Shown: in pieces, positions 8,102 to 16,557 of the stretch
Layout: each line of letters begins with the position of its first letter
Numbering within the stretch: position 1 is the stretch's first letter
From: Nitrospira sp.
GTDB taxonomy: Bacteria > Nitrospirota > Nitrospiria > Nitrospirales > Nitrospiraceae
Length of the DNA: 64,000 bases
Reading direction: 5' to 3'
Assembly (NCBI GenBank): GCA_024998565.1
Contig: JACOEM010000008.1
Location: 179,280-243,279 of the forward strand
Position numbers and translations under genes: made by a program
Notes under the pieces: generated by a model
What the model saw: only the letters and a program-made list of their open reading frames with translations
What the model was told of the DNA's origin: nothing
Database searches by the model: none

Positions 8102-9910
8102 ATGACGACTGACGCGCTGCAATCCAAACTCGATCACCTGCCCGTGCAACCGGGTTGCTACCTCTTTCGAAATGCAAAGCGGGAGATCCTCTACGTCGGA
8201 AAAGCCGCCGTGCTGGCGGACCGCGTCCGCTCCTATTTCCAGAAGGGCAGCGACCAGACCCCGAAGACCGCCCTGCTCGTCAACGAGATTGCCGACCTCG
8301 AAACCATCGTCACCCGCTCCGAGCTGGAAGCGCTGATCCTCGAGAGCAATCTGATTAAGCGCCACCGCCCGCGCTTCAACATCGTCCTGCGTGACGACAA
8401 ACAGTACCCCTATCTCCGTCTGCCGATCAAAGAGAACTTTCCCCGCCTCTCCATCGTCCGGCGGGTGCAGAAAGACGGGGCGCTCTACTACGGTCCCTAC
8501 ACGCCGGCCGGGGCGCTCCGCGAAACACTGAAAGTGATCCGCAAAGCGTTTCCATTGGCCACCTGCGAAATCGACATCGACGGCCGGGCCGACCGGGCCT
8601 GCATCGAGTTCGAGATCAAACGCTGCATGGCCCCCTGCACCGGCAACCAGTCGCGGGACGAATACCACCAGATCGTCAAACAGGTTCGCCAGTTTCTCGA
8701 AGGGCGGGACCGGGAGCTACTGGACAGCCTGCGCGAGGACATGGAGCAGGCGGCGGAACGGGAAGCGTTCGAAGAGGCCGCCCGGCTGCGGGATCGCCTG
8801 TTTAGCGTCGAACGCACGTTGGAAAAGCAGCGCATCACCCAGATCAGCACGACCGACCAGGATGTGATCGGGCTGGCCCGTCAGGGCACTGCGGCGGATC
8901 TCCAGCTCCTGTTCGTGCGCGGAGGCCTGTTGATCGGACGTAAGGATTTCTTCTGGCCTCAATCCGCCGACTCAAGCGACGAGGAACTCGTCCGTTCGGC
9001 CATCGAGCAGTTCTACAACAAAGAAGGGCAACCGCCCAAGGAACTGTTGGTCCCCACGACCCTCGACGAGGCTCCGTTGATCGAACAGTGGTTGAGCGAG
9101 AAACGCGGCGACACCGTGCGTCTCCTGGCTCCCGAACGGGGCACCAAGCATCAACTGGTCCTACTCGCGGAGGAGAACGCCGCGGCGGCCATTGCCGATC
9201 ATCTCCGCAACGAGGCCCTGGACCGGCAGGCGACGGCCGAACTCAAACGGCTGCTGCGCCTCGACGCAATCCCCCGCCGCATCGAAGGGTTCGATATCTC
9301 GAACATCATGGGCAATCAGTCGGTCGCCTCGCTGGTCGTGTGGGAAGACGGGCAGGCCAAGAAATCCGACTATCGCAAATTCAGGATTCAGACGGTGGAG
9401 GGAGCCAACGACTTTGCGAGTATGCAGGAAACCGTGATGAGGCGGTATGGCGCGACCGAAGATCTTGCCCGTCCTGACCTGATCCTCATCGATGGCGGGT
9501 TAGGCCAGTTGAGCGCTGCGCTCGAAGGATTGAAACAGGTCGGACAGGAGCAGATTCCGATCATGGGCCTCGCCAAGGCCCGCGGCGAGAAAGACGAACG
9601 GATTTTTCTCCCCGGCCGGAAAAACCCCATCGTCCTGCGGCCGACCTCTCCGGCTACCCACCTGCTCCAGCGCATTCGCGACGAAGCCCATCGCTTCGCC
9701 CTGACCTATCACCGGAATTTGCGCGGCAAGGCCTTGTTGTCATCCGAACTCGACCAGATCGCCGGCATCGGCACCATTCGCCGCAAGCGGCTCCTGAAGC
9801 AATTCGGGAGCCTCCAACGAGTCGCCGCCGCCACCGACGAGGAACTCCGGTCCGCCGGCCTCGATACTTCCACCGTCGCCGCCCTACGTAAAGCCCTCAC
9901 CCCGTCCTAG
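8102..9910 (+). CDS. uvrC: excinuclease ABC subunit C
   Basis: UvrC makes both incisions in nucleotide excision repair with UvrA and UvrB. It has 602 residues, the usual length. Domains in order: GIY-YIG nuclease (about 10-95: PGCYLFRNA, ILYVGKA, and the catalytic Glu in ALILESNLIKRHRPRFNI); UVR motif binding UvrB (about 205-240); RNase H-like endonuclease domain (about 390-510: RRIEGFDISNIMG, DLILIDGGLGQLSAALEGL); and helix-hairpin-helix DNA-binding repeats at the end (about 555-600: QIAGIGTIRRKRLLKQFGS). uvrA is 33 kb away on the other strand. No clear SOS box is seen upstream. Confidence 0.96.
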   Translation: MTTDALQSKLDHLPVQPGCYLFRNAKREILYVGKAAVLADRVRSYFQKGSDQTPKTALLVNEIADLETIVTRSELEALILESNLIKRHRPRFNIVLRDDKQYPYLRLPIKENFPRLSIVRRVQKDGALYYGPYTPAGALRETLKVIRKAFPLATCEIDIDGRADRACIEFEIKRCMAPCTGNQSRDEYHQIVKQVRQFLEGRDRELLDSLREDMEQAAEREAFEEAARLRDRLFSVERTLEKQRITQISTTDQDVIGLARQGTAADLQLLFVRGGLLIGRKDFFWPQSADSSDEELVRSAIEQFYNKEGQPPKELLVPTTLDEAPLIEQWLSEKRGDTVRLLAPERGTKHQLVLLAEENAAAAIADHLRNEALDRQATAELKRLLRLDAIPRRIEGFDISNIMGNQSVASLVVWEDGQAKKSDYRKFRIQTVEGANDFASMQETVMRRYGATEDLARPDLILIDGGLGQLSAALEGLKQVGQEQIPIMGLAKARGEKDERIFLPGRKNPIVLRPTSPATHLLQRIRDEAHRFALTYHRNLRGKALLSSELDQIAGIGTIRRKRLLKQFGSLQRVAAATDEELRSAGLDTSTVAALRKALTPS

Positions 9911-10271
9911 CACATAGTGTTCATGAGCGCTTCTGCTGCAATCGTCGATCCGCTGCGGCGACGAGCCTTCGTCCGACGGGCTCGCGACGTGGCTCGGCGA
10001 TTTCGCGACGAACCGTCATGACTGATGCGGGCTAACCCAATACCGAGAGAGAACTTCACAGAAACTGTATTGGGTTCGATACACCCGTATCTGAATAGGT
10101 ACGCTTGATTCCCCTCACCGGCGATGCCTCACAGTGGAACAGGCACGCTTTCTCCTTTAATATGCGACTTCTGCCCCGGTTCCGTGCGGGACGGCACGAA
10201 TACTTGTCAGGTACGTAGTTTGCGTATCCCTCCGGGTATCCGACGTAAGTTGATAATGGGGAGGCATCCCG
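9911..10271. other. intergenic region after uvrC
   Basis: A 361-bp gap with no convincing gene. It holds GC-rich imperfect dyads at about 9960-9990 (CGAGCC paired with GGCTCG) that could end uvrC transcription, a perfect 10-bp inverted repeat at 10034-10076, and the Shine-Dalgarno (ggggagg) of the next gene at 10258-10264. Confidence 0.6.
10034..10076. repeat. 10-bp perfect inverted repeat
   Basis: AACCCAATAC at 10034-10043 pairs perfectly with GTATTGGGTT at 10067-10076, loop 23 bases. There is no U-tract. It may be an operator for the lipoprotein operon starting at 10272 or a processed hairpin in its leader. Confidence 0.5.
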
Positions 10272-10904
10272 ATGAGGATGTTGCGCATCGCTTCCATACT
10301 GGCCTTCGCATCGCTCGCCGCCTGCACCACCCCGCCGGAGGTTAAGCAGGCGCTGGTGGCCAAGGATCAGGCCTATACCGAGAATGACCGGCTCATGCAG
10401 CAGTATCGGGAACTGGTCGGCAATATCAACAGCCGCCACGTACAGTGGTTCCGCTATGTTCAGACCCGCCTCAAACTGGATCTGGCCTTGCAGTGGGCCA
10501 CGACCAATCCCCGCCTGACCGACATCCCGGACGCCACCCTCGCCGACGACGATGCCGAGGTGCTGGGGCCCGATGTCCTGGCTGTGATCAATGCCATGCG
10601 CCTCAAATCTCTCCCCGAACGCAAGGGCGGGAACGGGCAGCCTGTTTTTCTCGCCGGCTCCGGGGACATGAGTCATCTCATCCAGCAAATTCCCGAACTG
10701 ATCTCGCGGATCGAGCAGCGCGTGACCTCCGATTCCAAGGCCCCGCAGGCCCTCGATCTCACGGCATTCGACCAGTACCGGAATAATGTCGAAGCACTAC
10801 GCCGGATCAACGGCATCATCAAGCAGTACCTGGACATCGACGTCACCCTCAGCCGGAACGACACCCAGTCGCTTGCCGACGCGCTCCGCACGGTGCGCCG
10901 ATGA
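10272..10904 (+). CDS. lipoprotein of unknown function (first of the lipoprotein operon)
   Basis: A 210-residue predicted lipoprotein: signal peptide MRMLRIASILAFASLAAC with lipobox LAAC, so Cys18 would carry the lipid. The mature part is mostly helical (QALVAKDQAYTENDRLMQQY, ISRIEQRVTSDSKAPQALDL), with no motif I recognise. A strong Shine-Dalgarno (ggggagg) fixes the start. The stop overlaps the open frame of the next lipoprotein gene (ATGA), and all five genes to 13972 lie within a few bases of each other. The context suggests a subunit of an envelope-bound complex. Confidence 0.8.
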   Translation: MRMLRIASILAFASLAACTTPPEVKQALVAKDQAYTENDRLMQQYRELVGNINSRHVQWFRYVQTRLKLDLALQWATTNPRLTDIPDATLADDDAEVLGPDVLAVINAMRLKSLPERKGGNGQPVFLAGSGDMSHLIQQIPELISRIEQRVTSDSKAPQALDLTAFDQYRNNVEALRRINGIIKQYLDIDVTLSRNDTQSLADALRTVRR

Positions 10905-10939
10905 CCCGCCGCACAGCCGGCCGGAAGAAGGAGCCCTCC

Positions 10940-11650
10940 ATGGTCACGCGAGGCGTGAGGCTACTGTCCGTCGTCATACTGTTCCTCATGGCCACCGGTT
11001 GCCACTCGATCCACAGCCGTTCGGTGCGCGACCTCATTCAACTGGAAGGCACCAAGATCGACGCCGCGCAGACCAACATCGACCTCTTCCAGAAGGAAAC
11101 CGAGGCCCGCATCAAGTTCCTCGAACAGGCGCGCAGTTCGCTGCACGAGAGCTTCAAATCGCTCCAAATACAGGAAACCAAACACCGGTTCGCCCTCGCC
11201 TCATTCCGGAATCTCACCACGAAGAAGGGAGACGCCGCCTACGCTGCTGCCTACCTCACCAGCCTCATCTACATGGCCGATGCGCAGGGACTCGAGAAGG
11301 CGGTCTGGAATCAATTTGAAGAAGATTTCTGCGGTCTGCGCGATACCGCCAATGCCCTGAACGACTCATGGAAACGGACGGCGACGCTGCATGCTCAGGT
11401 GCATCGATTTGCCAAGCAAACGGCCTTCGCATCCGTCGATCCTGAGTTCGTCACGGCCGTCCTTGACCAGGCCCCCAACCGGTCCGGCCAGATCATGGAG
11501 ATCCTGGATCACTCGCGTACCGTCAATGATGCGCTGGAAGAAGTGGTCGGCGCACGAATCCTGCGCATCGGCGGGCTGGATCGTGCCCAACTGTTTACCG
11601 CCGACCTGGTGGAACTCCTCGATCGATTGAAGAAAGACGACGGACAGTAA
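10940..11650 (+). CDS. second lipoprotein of the operon, coiled-coil rich
   Basis: A 236-residue predicted lipoprotein. The start at 10940 is chosen because agaaggag lies seven bases upstream and the resulting signal peptide MVTRGVRLLSVVILFLMATG ends in lipobox ATGC (Cys21). The frame is open from 10901, which would add 13 charged residues. The mature protein begins with a long helical segment (RDLIQLEGTKIDAAQTNIDL, then FQKETEARIKFLEQARSSL) and is likely a coiled coil facing the periplasm. No known family is recognised. It is tightly linked to its neighbours, 10 bp before the next gene. Confidence 0.78.
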   Translation: MVTRGVRLLSVVILFLMATGCHSIHSRSVRDLIQLEGTKIDAAQTNIDLFQKETEARIKFLEQARSSLHESFKSLQIQETKHRFALASFRNLTTKKGDAAYAAAYLTSLIYMADAQGLEKAVWNQFEEDFCGLRDTANALNDSWKRTATLHAQVHRFAKQTAFASVDPEFVTAVLDQAPNRSGQIMEILDHSRTVNDALEEVVGARILRIGGLDRAQLFTADLVELLDRLKKDDGQ

Positions 11651-11660
11651 CGGAGGCTCT

Positions 11661-12182
11661 ATGAACCGCAGCATCGAGGGGGTGGTCACTTTCCTCCGAG
11701 ACAACGACAATCTGATCAAGCAGCTGATGGAAACCGCCGAAAGCGCCACCAATGAAATCGAACAACTGGCCGATCGCGTGGGTAACGCCCGCGAGGAAGC
11801 GCAAGTGCTGGTCGATCAGTTGGGCGCGGTGGAATTCAGCGTCGGCCGCCAGGACGGTACGAAGGTCCGGCAAGCAGCCCTGCTGGAGGCCGTCGCCGCC
11901 CTGCGGAAGAAGTTTGAGACCTACAAGAACGACCCGCTGCGACGAGGCATCTATGCCGCAGAGATCTCCAATCTTTACCTGCAACTGGCCAACACCTTCA
12001 ACAACGAGACCGTGGCCCAAATCGTCCCCTTCGGCGCCGACGAAATCAGCGGCTATAAAGACTTGATGAAGAAGGCCGTGTTGGATGCCGCCTCGCGAAA
12101 GAAACGCGCAGCCGTCATTAAAGCGGGCGCGCAGATTTCGCGCTTGGCACTTGGCGTGGCCGGCAAGCTGGCATTGGTGTGA
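11661..12182 (+). CDS. soluble helical protein of unknown function
   Basis: A 173-residue protein with no signal peptide, so cytoplasmic unless carried along by a partner. The first 60 residues are an amphipathic helix (LIKQLMETAESATNEIEQLA, VGNAREEAQVLVDQLGAVEF). The C-terminus is basic then hydrophobic (ASRKKRAAVIKAGAQISRLA, LGVAGKLALV) and might touch the membrane. No family is recognised. It is the only non-exported member of the lipoprotein operon, lying between the second and third lipoprotein genes and overlapping or abutting the latter. Confidence 0.7.
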   Translation: MNRSIEGVVTFLRDNDNLIKQLMETAESATNEIEQLADRVGNAREEAQVLVDQLGAVEFSVGRQDGTKVRQAALLEAVAALRKKFETYKNDPLRRGIYAAEISNLYLQLANTFNNETVAQIVPFGADEISGYKDLMKKAVLDAASRKKRAAVIKAGAQISRLALGVAGKLALV

Positions 12183-12187
12183 GAGGT

Positions 12188-12973
12188 ATGGGAACTCGAC
12201 CGGTCATGCGAACATCCGCCGCGTTGACGCTGCTCCTTCTCGCCACAGGCTGCAGTCTCGATGCCGCCTCACGCGGTCCCTTCGGTCCGGAAGATCCGGA
12301 AACCGCCGTGCCGAAGAAGCCGCTCCCCGCACAGCTCCCGACCAGACATATCCTGGAATTCTCGTCCGATGAATCTCCCGAGCATATCAAACCCAAAATG
12401 GCCGGAAGCGCTCTCGATGCCGGGATCTCTCGTTCACCCAATCACGAGGCGGTGCTCTCAGCGACGGACATTGTAACGCTGCGGAAAGCGGCGGAAGCCG
12501 ATCCTCGAGTCGTGGCCCTCCTCGGTGAACGATGGGGATTCATCGACGCGGACCGCATACCGCCGAGAGGGAAGGTGTCGTTCGGTTGCTGCCGGACAAC
12601 CGCGCGCTTCGCCAGACTCACCTACTTCAGCTACAGCCATAACGTCGCCGTGGACGTGCGACTGAAAGATTCGACCGTTCTGGACGCCTCGCGCGCGGAA
12701 GGGTATCTGCCCCCCGAAGGCCCCCGGGACGTCCAACGGGGCATCGAGTTGGCTCGCGCCGATCGCCGCCTCGCCGGCAAGGTGCAAGGGATGCAAGGAC
12801 ATGGGCTGTTGATGCAGCCGGATCGCGGATTCTTCAGAAACGACCCCGGGTATGGACATCGGGTGATTTGGATCACCTTCTCCCCCGGTCCGGGCGGCGA
12901 CCCCAAATACTGGGCGCAAGTCGATCTCACGGAAGACCGTGTGCTGGATGCAGGAGATGAACCGCCCCGTTAG
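12188..12973 (+). CDS. lipoprotein resembling the N-terminal domains of copper amine oxidases
   Basis: A 261-residue predicted lipoprotein with signal MGTRPVMRTSAALTLLLLA and lipobox ATGC. The start is uncertain: GTG 12179, ATG 12188 or ATG 12206 are all possible. The mature part shows two segments that recall the small N2/N3 domains of copper amine oxidases: a strand pair ending HNVAVDVRLKDSTVLDAS, a helix with DVQRGIELARADRRLAGKV, and a second sheet ending KYWAQVDLTEDRVLDAG. This resemblance is by eye and moderate. It matters because the next gene, 18 bp on, encodes only the catalytic domain of the same enzyme family. There is a CC pair in the middle (FGCCRTTARF). Confidence 0.6.
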   Translation: MGTRPVMRTSAALTLLLLATGCSLDAASRGPFGPEDPETAVPKKPLPAQLPTRHILEFSSDESPEHIKPKMAGSALDAGISRSPNHEAVLSATDIVTLRKAAEADPRVVALLGERWGFIDADRIPPRGKVSFGCCRTTARFARLTYFSYSHNVAVDVRLKDSTVLDASRAEGYLPPEGPRDVQRGIELARADRRLAGKVQGMQGHGLLMQPDRGFFRNDPGYGHRVIWITFSPGPGGDPKYWAQVDLTEDRVLDAGDEPPR

Positions 12974-12991
12974 GCGGTGAAAGGATACGGG

Positions 12992-13972
12992 ATGAGACGC
13001 CTCGCGGTGAGTGCTTGGTTACTGCTCTGCAGCCTCGGTCTGCCGCTGCCCGGCTCGGCCGACACAGCATCGGAGCATGTCCAGTGGGGTGCGTGGAGTT
13101 TCGACTACGAAGTCCGGGACAATACCGGCCTGGCCCTTCGCAACGTCACCTACGGCGGTGAACAGGTGCTGGCCAAAGCCAGCATGCCGGTCCTGCGCGT
13201 GAAATACGTGAAGGAACGCATCTGGTGGAACCCCTTTACCTGGTTCGGCTCCCGCGCCGACAGCGGACGCTGCGGCCCCTTTCAAGATCGACTGCGCTGG
13301 CAGGACCTCGTCCCGATTGTGAACTGCGGCAACCAGAAGGTGTGCGTCGAAAGCTCCACGGTGAAAGGCATGAAATGGCTGGAACTGGGCATCTATGCCC
13401 GAATCGGCGAGTATCACATTTACCAATCCTGGCATTTGTCCGAAGACGGTGAATTGCGGCCGGTCGTCCAGAGCCGGGGGTTGTCCTGCAATACCGATCA
13501 CGTCCACCATCCCTATTGGCGCTTCGATTTCGACATCAACGGCAACGGAATGGATCAGGTGTTTGTGCGCGACGATGGGGGCCCGGACAGCGGCTGGGGG
13601 CCGGGATGGAAAAAATATACCAACGAACGCAATGACGTGAAGAATACGGCCACTCACCGGTCCTGGTTTATTCGCGACCAACTCACCGGACATGGGGTAT
13701 GGGTGCTTCCCGGTGACGGCTACGCGCCCCTGAAGGACGACGGAGAACGCGATTCATTTGCCGACCTCGACGTGGCCATTCGCCGGGCCAACCCGGACGA
13801 AGATCTCCCGTGGGTCTTCGGAGCCCGTGGCCAGCTCGGTTACGACGAAGATAACCAGGGTGTCCAGGAGCAGGATGTGGTGTTCTGGTACGTGGCCCAT
13901 CTGCCGCATATGGCCGCCCTCGGCCCCACGAAGTGGCTGACGCTCGGACCGACCTTGAAGATTCACCGCTAG
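12992..13972 (+). CDS. secreted protein resembling the copper amine oxidase catalytic domain
   Basis: A 326-residue protein with signal peptide MRRLAVSAWLLLCSLGLPLP; start 12992 is favoured by aaagga six bases upstream. The sequence follows the C-terminal domain of copper amine oxidases along its length: GLALRNVTYGGEQVLAK at the start; Asp90 in ADSGRCGPF where the catalytic base lies; Tyr141 in ARIGEYHIYQSW where the tyrosine becomes topaquinone; His170 and His172 (DHVHHPYWRFDFDI) as the H-x-H copper pair; and His306 in VVFWYVAHLPHMA as the third ligand. The usual Asn before the cofactor tyrosine is Glu here. Canonical enzymes are 640-760 residues; this one lacks N-domains, which may be supplied by the preceding lipoprotein. 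Activity is inference. Confidence 0.6.
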   Translation: MRRLAVSAWLLLCSLGLPLPGSADTASEHVQWGAWSFDYEVRDNTGLALRNVTYGGEQVLAKASMPVLRVKYVKERIWWNPFTWFGSRADSGRCGPFQDRLRWQDLVPIVNCGNQKVCVESSTVKGMKWLELGIYARIGEYHIYQSWHLSEDGELRPVVQSRGLSCNTDHVHHPYWRFDFDINGNGMDQVFVRDDGGPDSGWGPGWKKYTNERNDVKNTATHRSWFIRDQLTGHGVWVLPGDGYAPLKDDGERDSFADLDVAIRRANPDEDLPWVFGARGQLGYDEDNQGVQEQDVVFWYVAHLPHMAALGPTKWLTLGPTLKIHR

Positions 13973-14034
13973 TCTTGCCACATTCGAGCTTCCCGCTTTC
14001 TCCATGTCAATCTTCCGGCCCCTCTTCTTCCCCG

Positions 14035-14064
14035 TTGCGGTTCAAACCTTAGGCACTCTATACT
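14035..14064 (+). promoter_or_regulatory. sigma70-like promoter for the LuxR gene
   Basis: TTGCGG at 14035-14040 and TATACT at 14059-14064 are 18 bp apart. The transcript would start near 14071, leaving a leader of about 150 bases before the ATG at 14225. Confidence 0.5.
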
Positions 14065-14082
14065 AGGTGCAGGTTGCCCTAG
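14063..14082. promoter_or_regulatory. 20-bp lux-box-like dyad at the promoter
   Basis: CTAGG-N10-CCTAG spans 14063-14082, overlapping the -10 end and likely start site. Lux boxes are 20-bp dyads that begin CT and end AG. The centre is not symmetric. Autoregulation by the LuxR-type product is a plausible inference only. Confidence 0.35.
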
Positions 14083-14224
14083 ATACCGGGCTCAAGCGGT
14101 CGGTACAATGAGCTGTCTCATCAGGATACAATTGCCTCACTATGAACCAGATCGGCGCTTCCGAGCCTTCATGGCGTCCGGGGCTCCCACCCGAGCCAGG
14201 CCCAGCTGATCGGGAAGAATCGGC

Positions 14225-15022
14225 ATGAGTCAGCCAGCATTTTCCGCCAAGGAATTTCAACGGCTCGGCGCGATCATGCAGGATGCCCGCTCCGTCGATC
14301 GCAGCGACAGAGTGTGGCGACTCGTCTCGGCCGTACAGAACGTGATTCCCTATGAATTCTCCGGATGCGGCGCCGTCGATCTCCTGCACGGCATCGATCC
14401 TTCCCTGGGACATTCCACCTATCCCCGCGAATTCTGCCAACTGTATATGGGACAAGGCTTGAAGGTCGATCCGGCCCTGCGCCGGCTCATCACGTCCGGC
14501 CAAACCGTCACCTCCAGCGCCGATGAACCGACCCCCAACGAGCCCAAGGACATCACCTCGCTCAAACTCGACTTCGGCATCAAGACCTGCCTCTCGGCCG
14601 GAGTGCGAGGAGCCAACGGAGCTTGTTCGTACTTCGCCTTCAGCAATTTCGATGCAAAACAGGCCGACAAACTCCGTCTTCTGCTCGATATTTTAACCCC
14701 GCATTTTCATCTGAGTTATATGCGATGCCACTCCGCGTGGAATCCGGAACGACCTGCCCCGCCGCCAACCATACTGAGCAAACGGGAAGAAGAAATTCTC
14801 CGATGGGTTGCGGCAGGCAAGACCAATTGGGAAATCTCCGTCATTCTGAAAGTCAGTTTGAACACCGTCAAATTTCATCTCAAGAACGTCTTTCAGAAAA
14901 TCGGCGTCGAGAATCGATGGAGCGCCATTGCCTATTGGCAAACCGGCGAACAACATCGCATCGTTCCATCCGCACCGCCCAGTGACGACCGTCCGCCCTC
15001 CGGGGCCAACGCACCCAAGTAA
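14225..15022 (+). CDS. LuxR-family transcriptional regulator
   Basis: A 265-residue regulator. The C-terminal helix-turn-helix is clear: LSKREEEILRWVAAGKTNWE then ISVILKVSLNTVKFHLKNVF and IGVENRWSAIAYW (about residues 178-240). The first 170 residues look like the ligand-binding half of LuxR-type or EpsA-type regulators (sequence VIPYEFSGCGAVD, FGIKTCLSAGVRG), not a receiver domain. No acyl-homoserine lactone synthase is present in the window, so it would be a LuxR solo if it senses such a signal. It is followed by the nitroreductase-like and ketosynthase genes, its likely targets. Confidence 0.82.
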   Translation: MSQPAFSAKEFQRLGAIMQDARSVDRSDRVWRLVSAVQNVIPYEFSGCGAVDLLHGIDPSLGHSTYPREFCQLYMGQGLKVDPALRRLITSGQTVTSSADEPTPNEPKDITSLKLDFGIKTCLSAGVRGANGACSYFAFSNFDAKQADKLRLLLDILTPHFHLSYMRCHSAWNPERPAPPPTILSKREEEILRWVAAGKTNWEISVILKVSLNTVKFHLKNVFQKIGVENRWSAIAYWQTGEQHRIVPSAPPSDDRPPSGANAPK

Positions 15023-15080
15023 ATAGCCCGATGCATGTCGACTCGCGCTCCACCCCGTCCGTCACGAGCTGACCGACCCC

Positions 15081-15113
15081 GGGGTAGAGAGCCCGCCTAC
15101 CCCGATGGGTAGG
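15081..15113. promoter_or_regulatory. overlapping GGGTAG/CTACCC dyads
   Basis: GGGGTAG (15081-15087) pairs with CTACCCC (15097-15103), and CCTACCC (15096-15102) pairs again with GGGTAGG (15107-15113). One central arm can therefore pair with either flank. This lies 130 bp before the nitroreductase-like gene and may be an operator or a switchable leader structure. Confidence 0.4.
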
Positions 15114-15214
15114 TGACGACAGACCGCACCTCTCGTACAGTCGACCCACACAACGTCATGCCACGCGTGACGGACCAGCACCACCGTTATTCACACATCC
15201 GGCCAGGGCAAAAC

Positions 15215-15230
15215 TGCCCTAGGATGCCGG
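15215..15230 (+). promoter_or_regulatory. motif shared with the LuxR promoter region
   Basis: TGCCCTAGGATGCCGG at 15215-15230 resembles TGCCCTAGATACCGG at 14075-14089 in front of the LuxR gene (one-base gap and one substitution). It lies just before the Shine-Dalgarno of the next gene, so it could be a common regulator site. Confidence 0.3.
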
Positions 15231-15244
15231 AAAGGAGAGGCCCT

Positions 15245-16516
15245 ATGAAGCAGCTTGCCGCACATCCTGCAGCAATGGACGCCACATGTACTCTGCTCGA
15301 CCTCCTGCAACAACGCAAGACGCGCCGCTTCGGCCGCGGCATGACCCTGCCCGGCGGCCCGCTGCAATTCACGAGTCAACATGATCCCCTCCCGCTGAGC
15401 CGGGAAGAAGAACGATATCTGATCTATGCGGCGATCGGCCGATCCGGGCGCAACCTTGGCGACATGCAGTTTGTCGGACGCCCGGGCACGAGTGCCGGCC
15501 AGGGCCACGCGCTGATGAATTTCAAAAGCCGTACGGTTCCCAGCCCCTGCTCCGCGCAGAGCACGCAACTCTTTTACACCAACGATGACGGCGTGTTTTT
15601 TGTCGCCGACGCGGCAGGCCCCGACCATCCCTGGGATCTGGAGGTTGTGCAACTCCAATCGTCCCGGCTGGAGATCCCGCGCGAAGCCCCGTTCATGTTG
15701 CCGTTCAATCAGTGGTATACGAACCGGCCCGGCACAACACTGTTCATGCCCGTCACCAATATCGCGCTCCTGTATCTGAATCTCCTGCTGACGATGTTCA
15801 GCGAAGACACGGGATACTTCATCGTCGATACGGACAACGGCAACGCCGCCTGCGGCCTCGATGCCTTCCGCAAGAGCGCAGGCGGGCACCTGCACGACAA
15901 TCTCGCCTCACGCAAAATGTTCAGCCTGCGCGAGCTCGACGCCGGCATTTGCGAAACCGCCATTCAAGAGCAGGGGATCATCTGCGAACATCTCTCGCTG
16001 ATGCAGCAGGCCATGGGACTGGGCGGCGGCATCCAGAGCGTGGGGAGCGGCCGCCACCTCCTCGGTATGGAACCGCACATCTACCCCGGCCTCGGGTTCC
16101 ACTTCGTCGTCCCGCCGGGCAAACCCCTGCGCGCCAATCCGGTCGGCATTCCGCAGGTGTGGGAAGGCCCCACCCCGCCGTTCGTGCCGTCGATGAAAGA
16201 TGCCGTGACCAGCCTGGTGGTCAGCAAGTTCGGGGCGAACGGCACCTACGGAAAATCCGGCGAGCAGCCTTGGACCAATCCCAGCGCAGCGCGGCAGGTA
16301 CCGCAGCATTCCGAGCGCGCCATCGACGCCACCATCGCGTTTGCCGACTACGTGCTCGGCACCTACGGACGGTTTCCGGCGCACGCCGATGCCTGCAAGT
16401 CCATCGTGGCCTGTCAGACGCATCATCTGGACGAAGAGTTCTATGCGACGTTTTATCCCGATTCCACGTTACCGGACGCGCATCGCGAGCACATGCATGT
16501 ATGGCACAGCCACTGA
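15245..16516 (+). CDS. nitroreductase-like protein
   Basis: A 423-residue protein; the start at 15245 has aaaggagagg just upstream. The N-terminus has the layout of nitroreductase-fold flavoproteins: LLDLLQQRKTRRFGRGM, then PLSREEERYLIYAAIGRSGR. A later helix, LSLMQQAMGLGGGIQSVG, resembles the family's C-terminal helix. Between them is a long insert, and the C-terminus is unusual (HHLDEEFYATFYPDSTLP then DAHREHMHVWHSH, His-rich). FMN binding and redox activity are therefore likely but not proven. It is 41 bp upstream of the ketosynthase gene, so the two are probably co-transcribed and may tailor a small molecule. Confidence 0.5.
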   Translation: MKQLAAHPAAMDATCTLLDLLQQRKTRRFGRGMTLPGGPLQFTSQHDPLPLSREEERYLIYAAIGRSGRNLGDMQFVGRPGTSAGQGHALMNFKSRTVPSPCSAQSTQLFYTNDDGVFFVADAAGPDHPWDLEVVQLQSSRLEIPREAPFMLPFNQWYTNRPGTTLFMPVTNIALLYLNLLLTMFSEDTGYFIVDTDNGNAACGLDAFRKSAGGHLHDNLASRKMFSLRELDAGICETAIQEQGIICEHLSLMQQAMGLGGGIQSVGSGRHLLGMEPHIYPGLGFHFVVPPGKPLRANPVGIPQVWEGPTPPFVPSMKDAVTSLVVSKFGANGTYGKSGEQPWTNPSAARQVPQHSERAIDATIAFADYVLGTYGRFPAHADACKSIVACQTHHLDEEFYATFYPDSTLPDAHREHMHVWHSH

Positions 16517-16557
16517 CGACACACATTTTCACGCTCCTCGGAGCACAGGAGGGCACC

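Noticed and set aside
9923..10021. 32-codon Arg-rich frame after uvrC
   Set aside because: No Shine-Dalgarno and low-complexity Arg/Ala composition; probably chance.
15712..16557. Upstream extension of the ketosynthase frame
   Set aside because: Overlaps the nitroreductase-like gene in another frame and lacks protein-like composition; a strong Shine-Dalgarno marks 16558.
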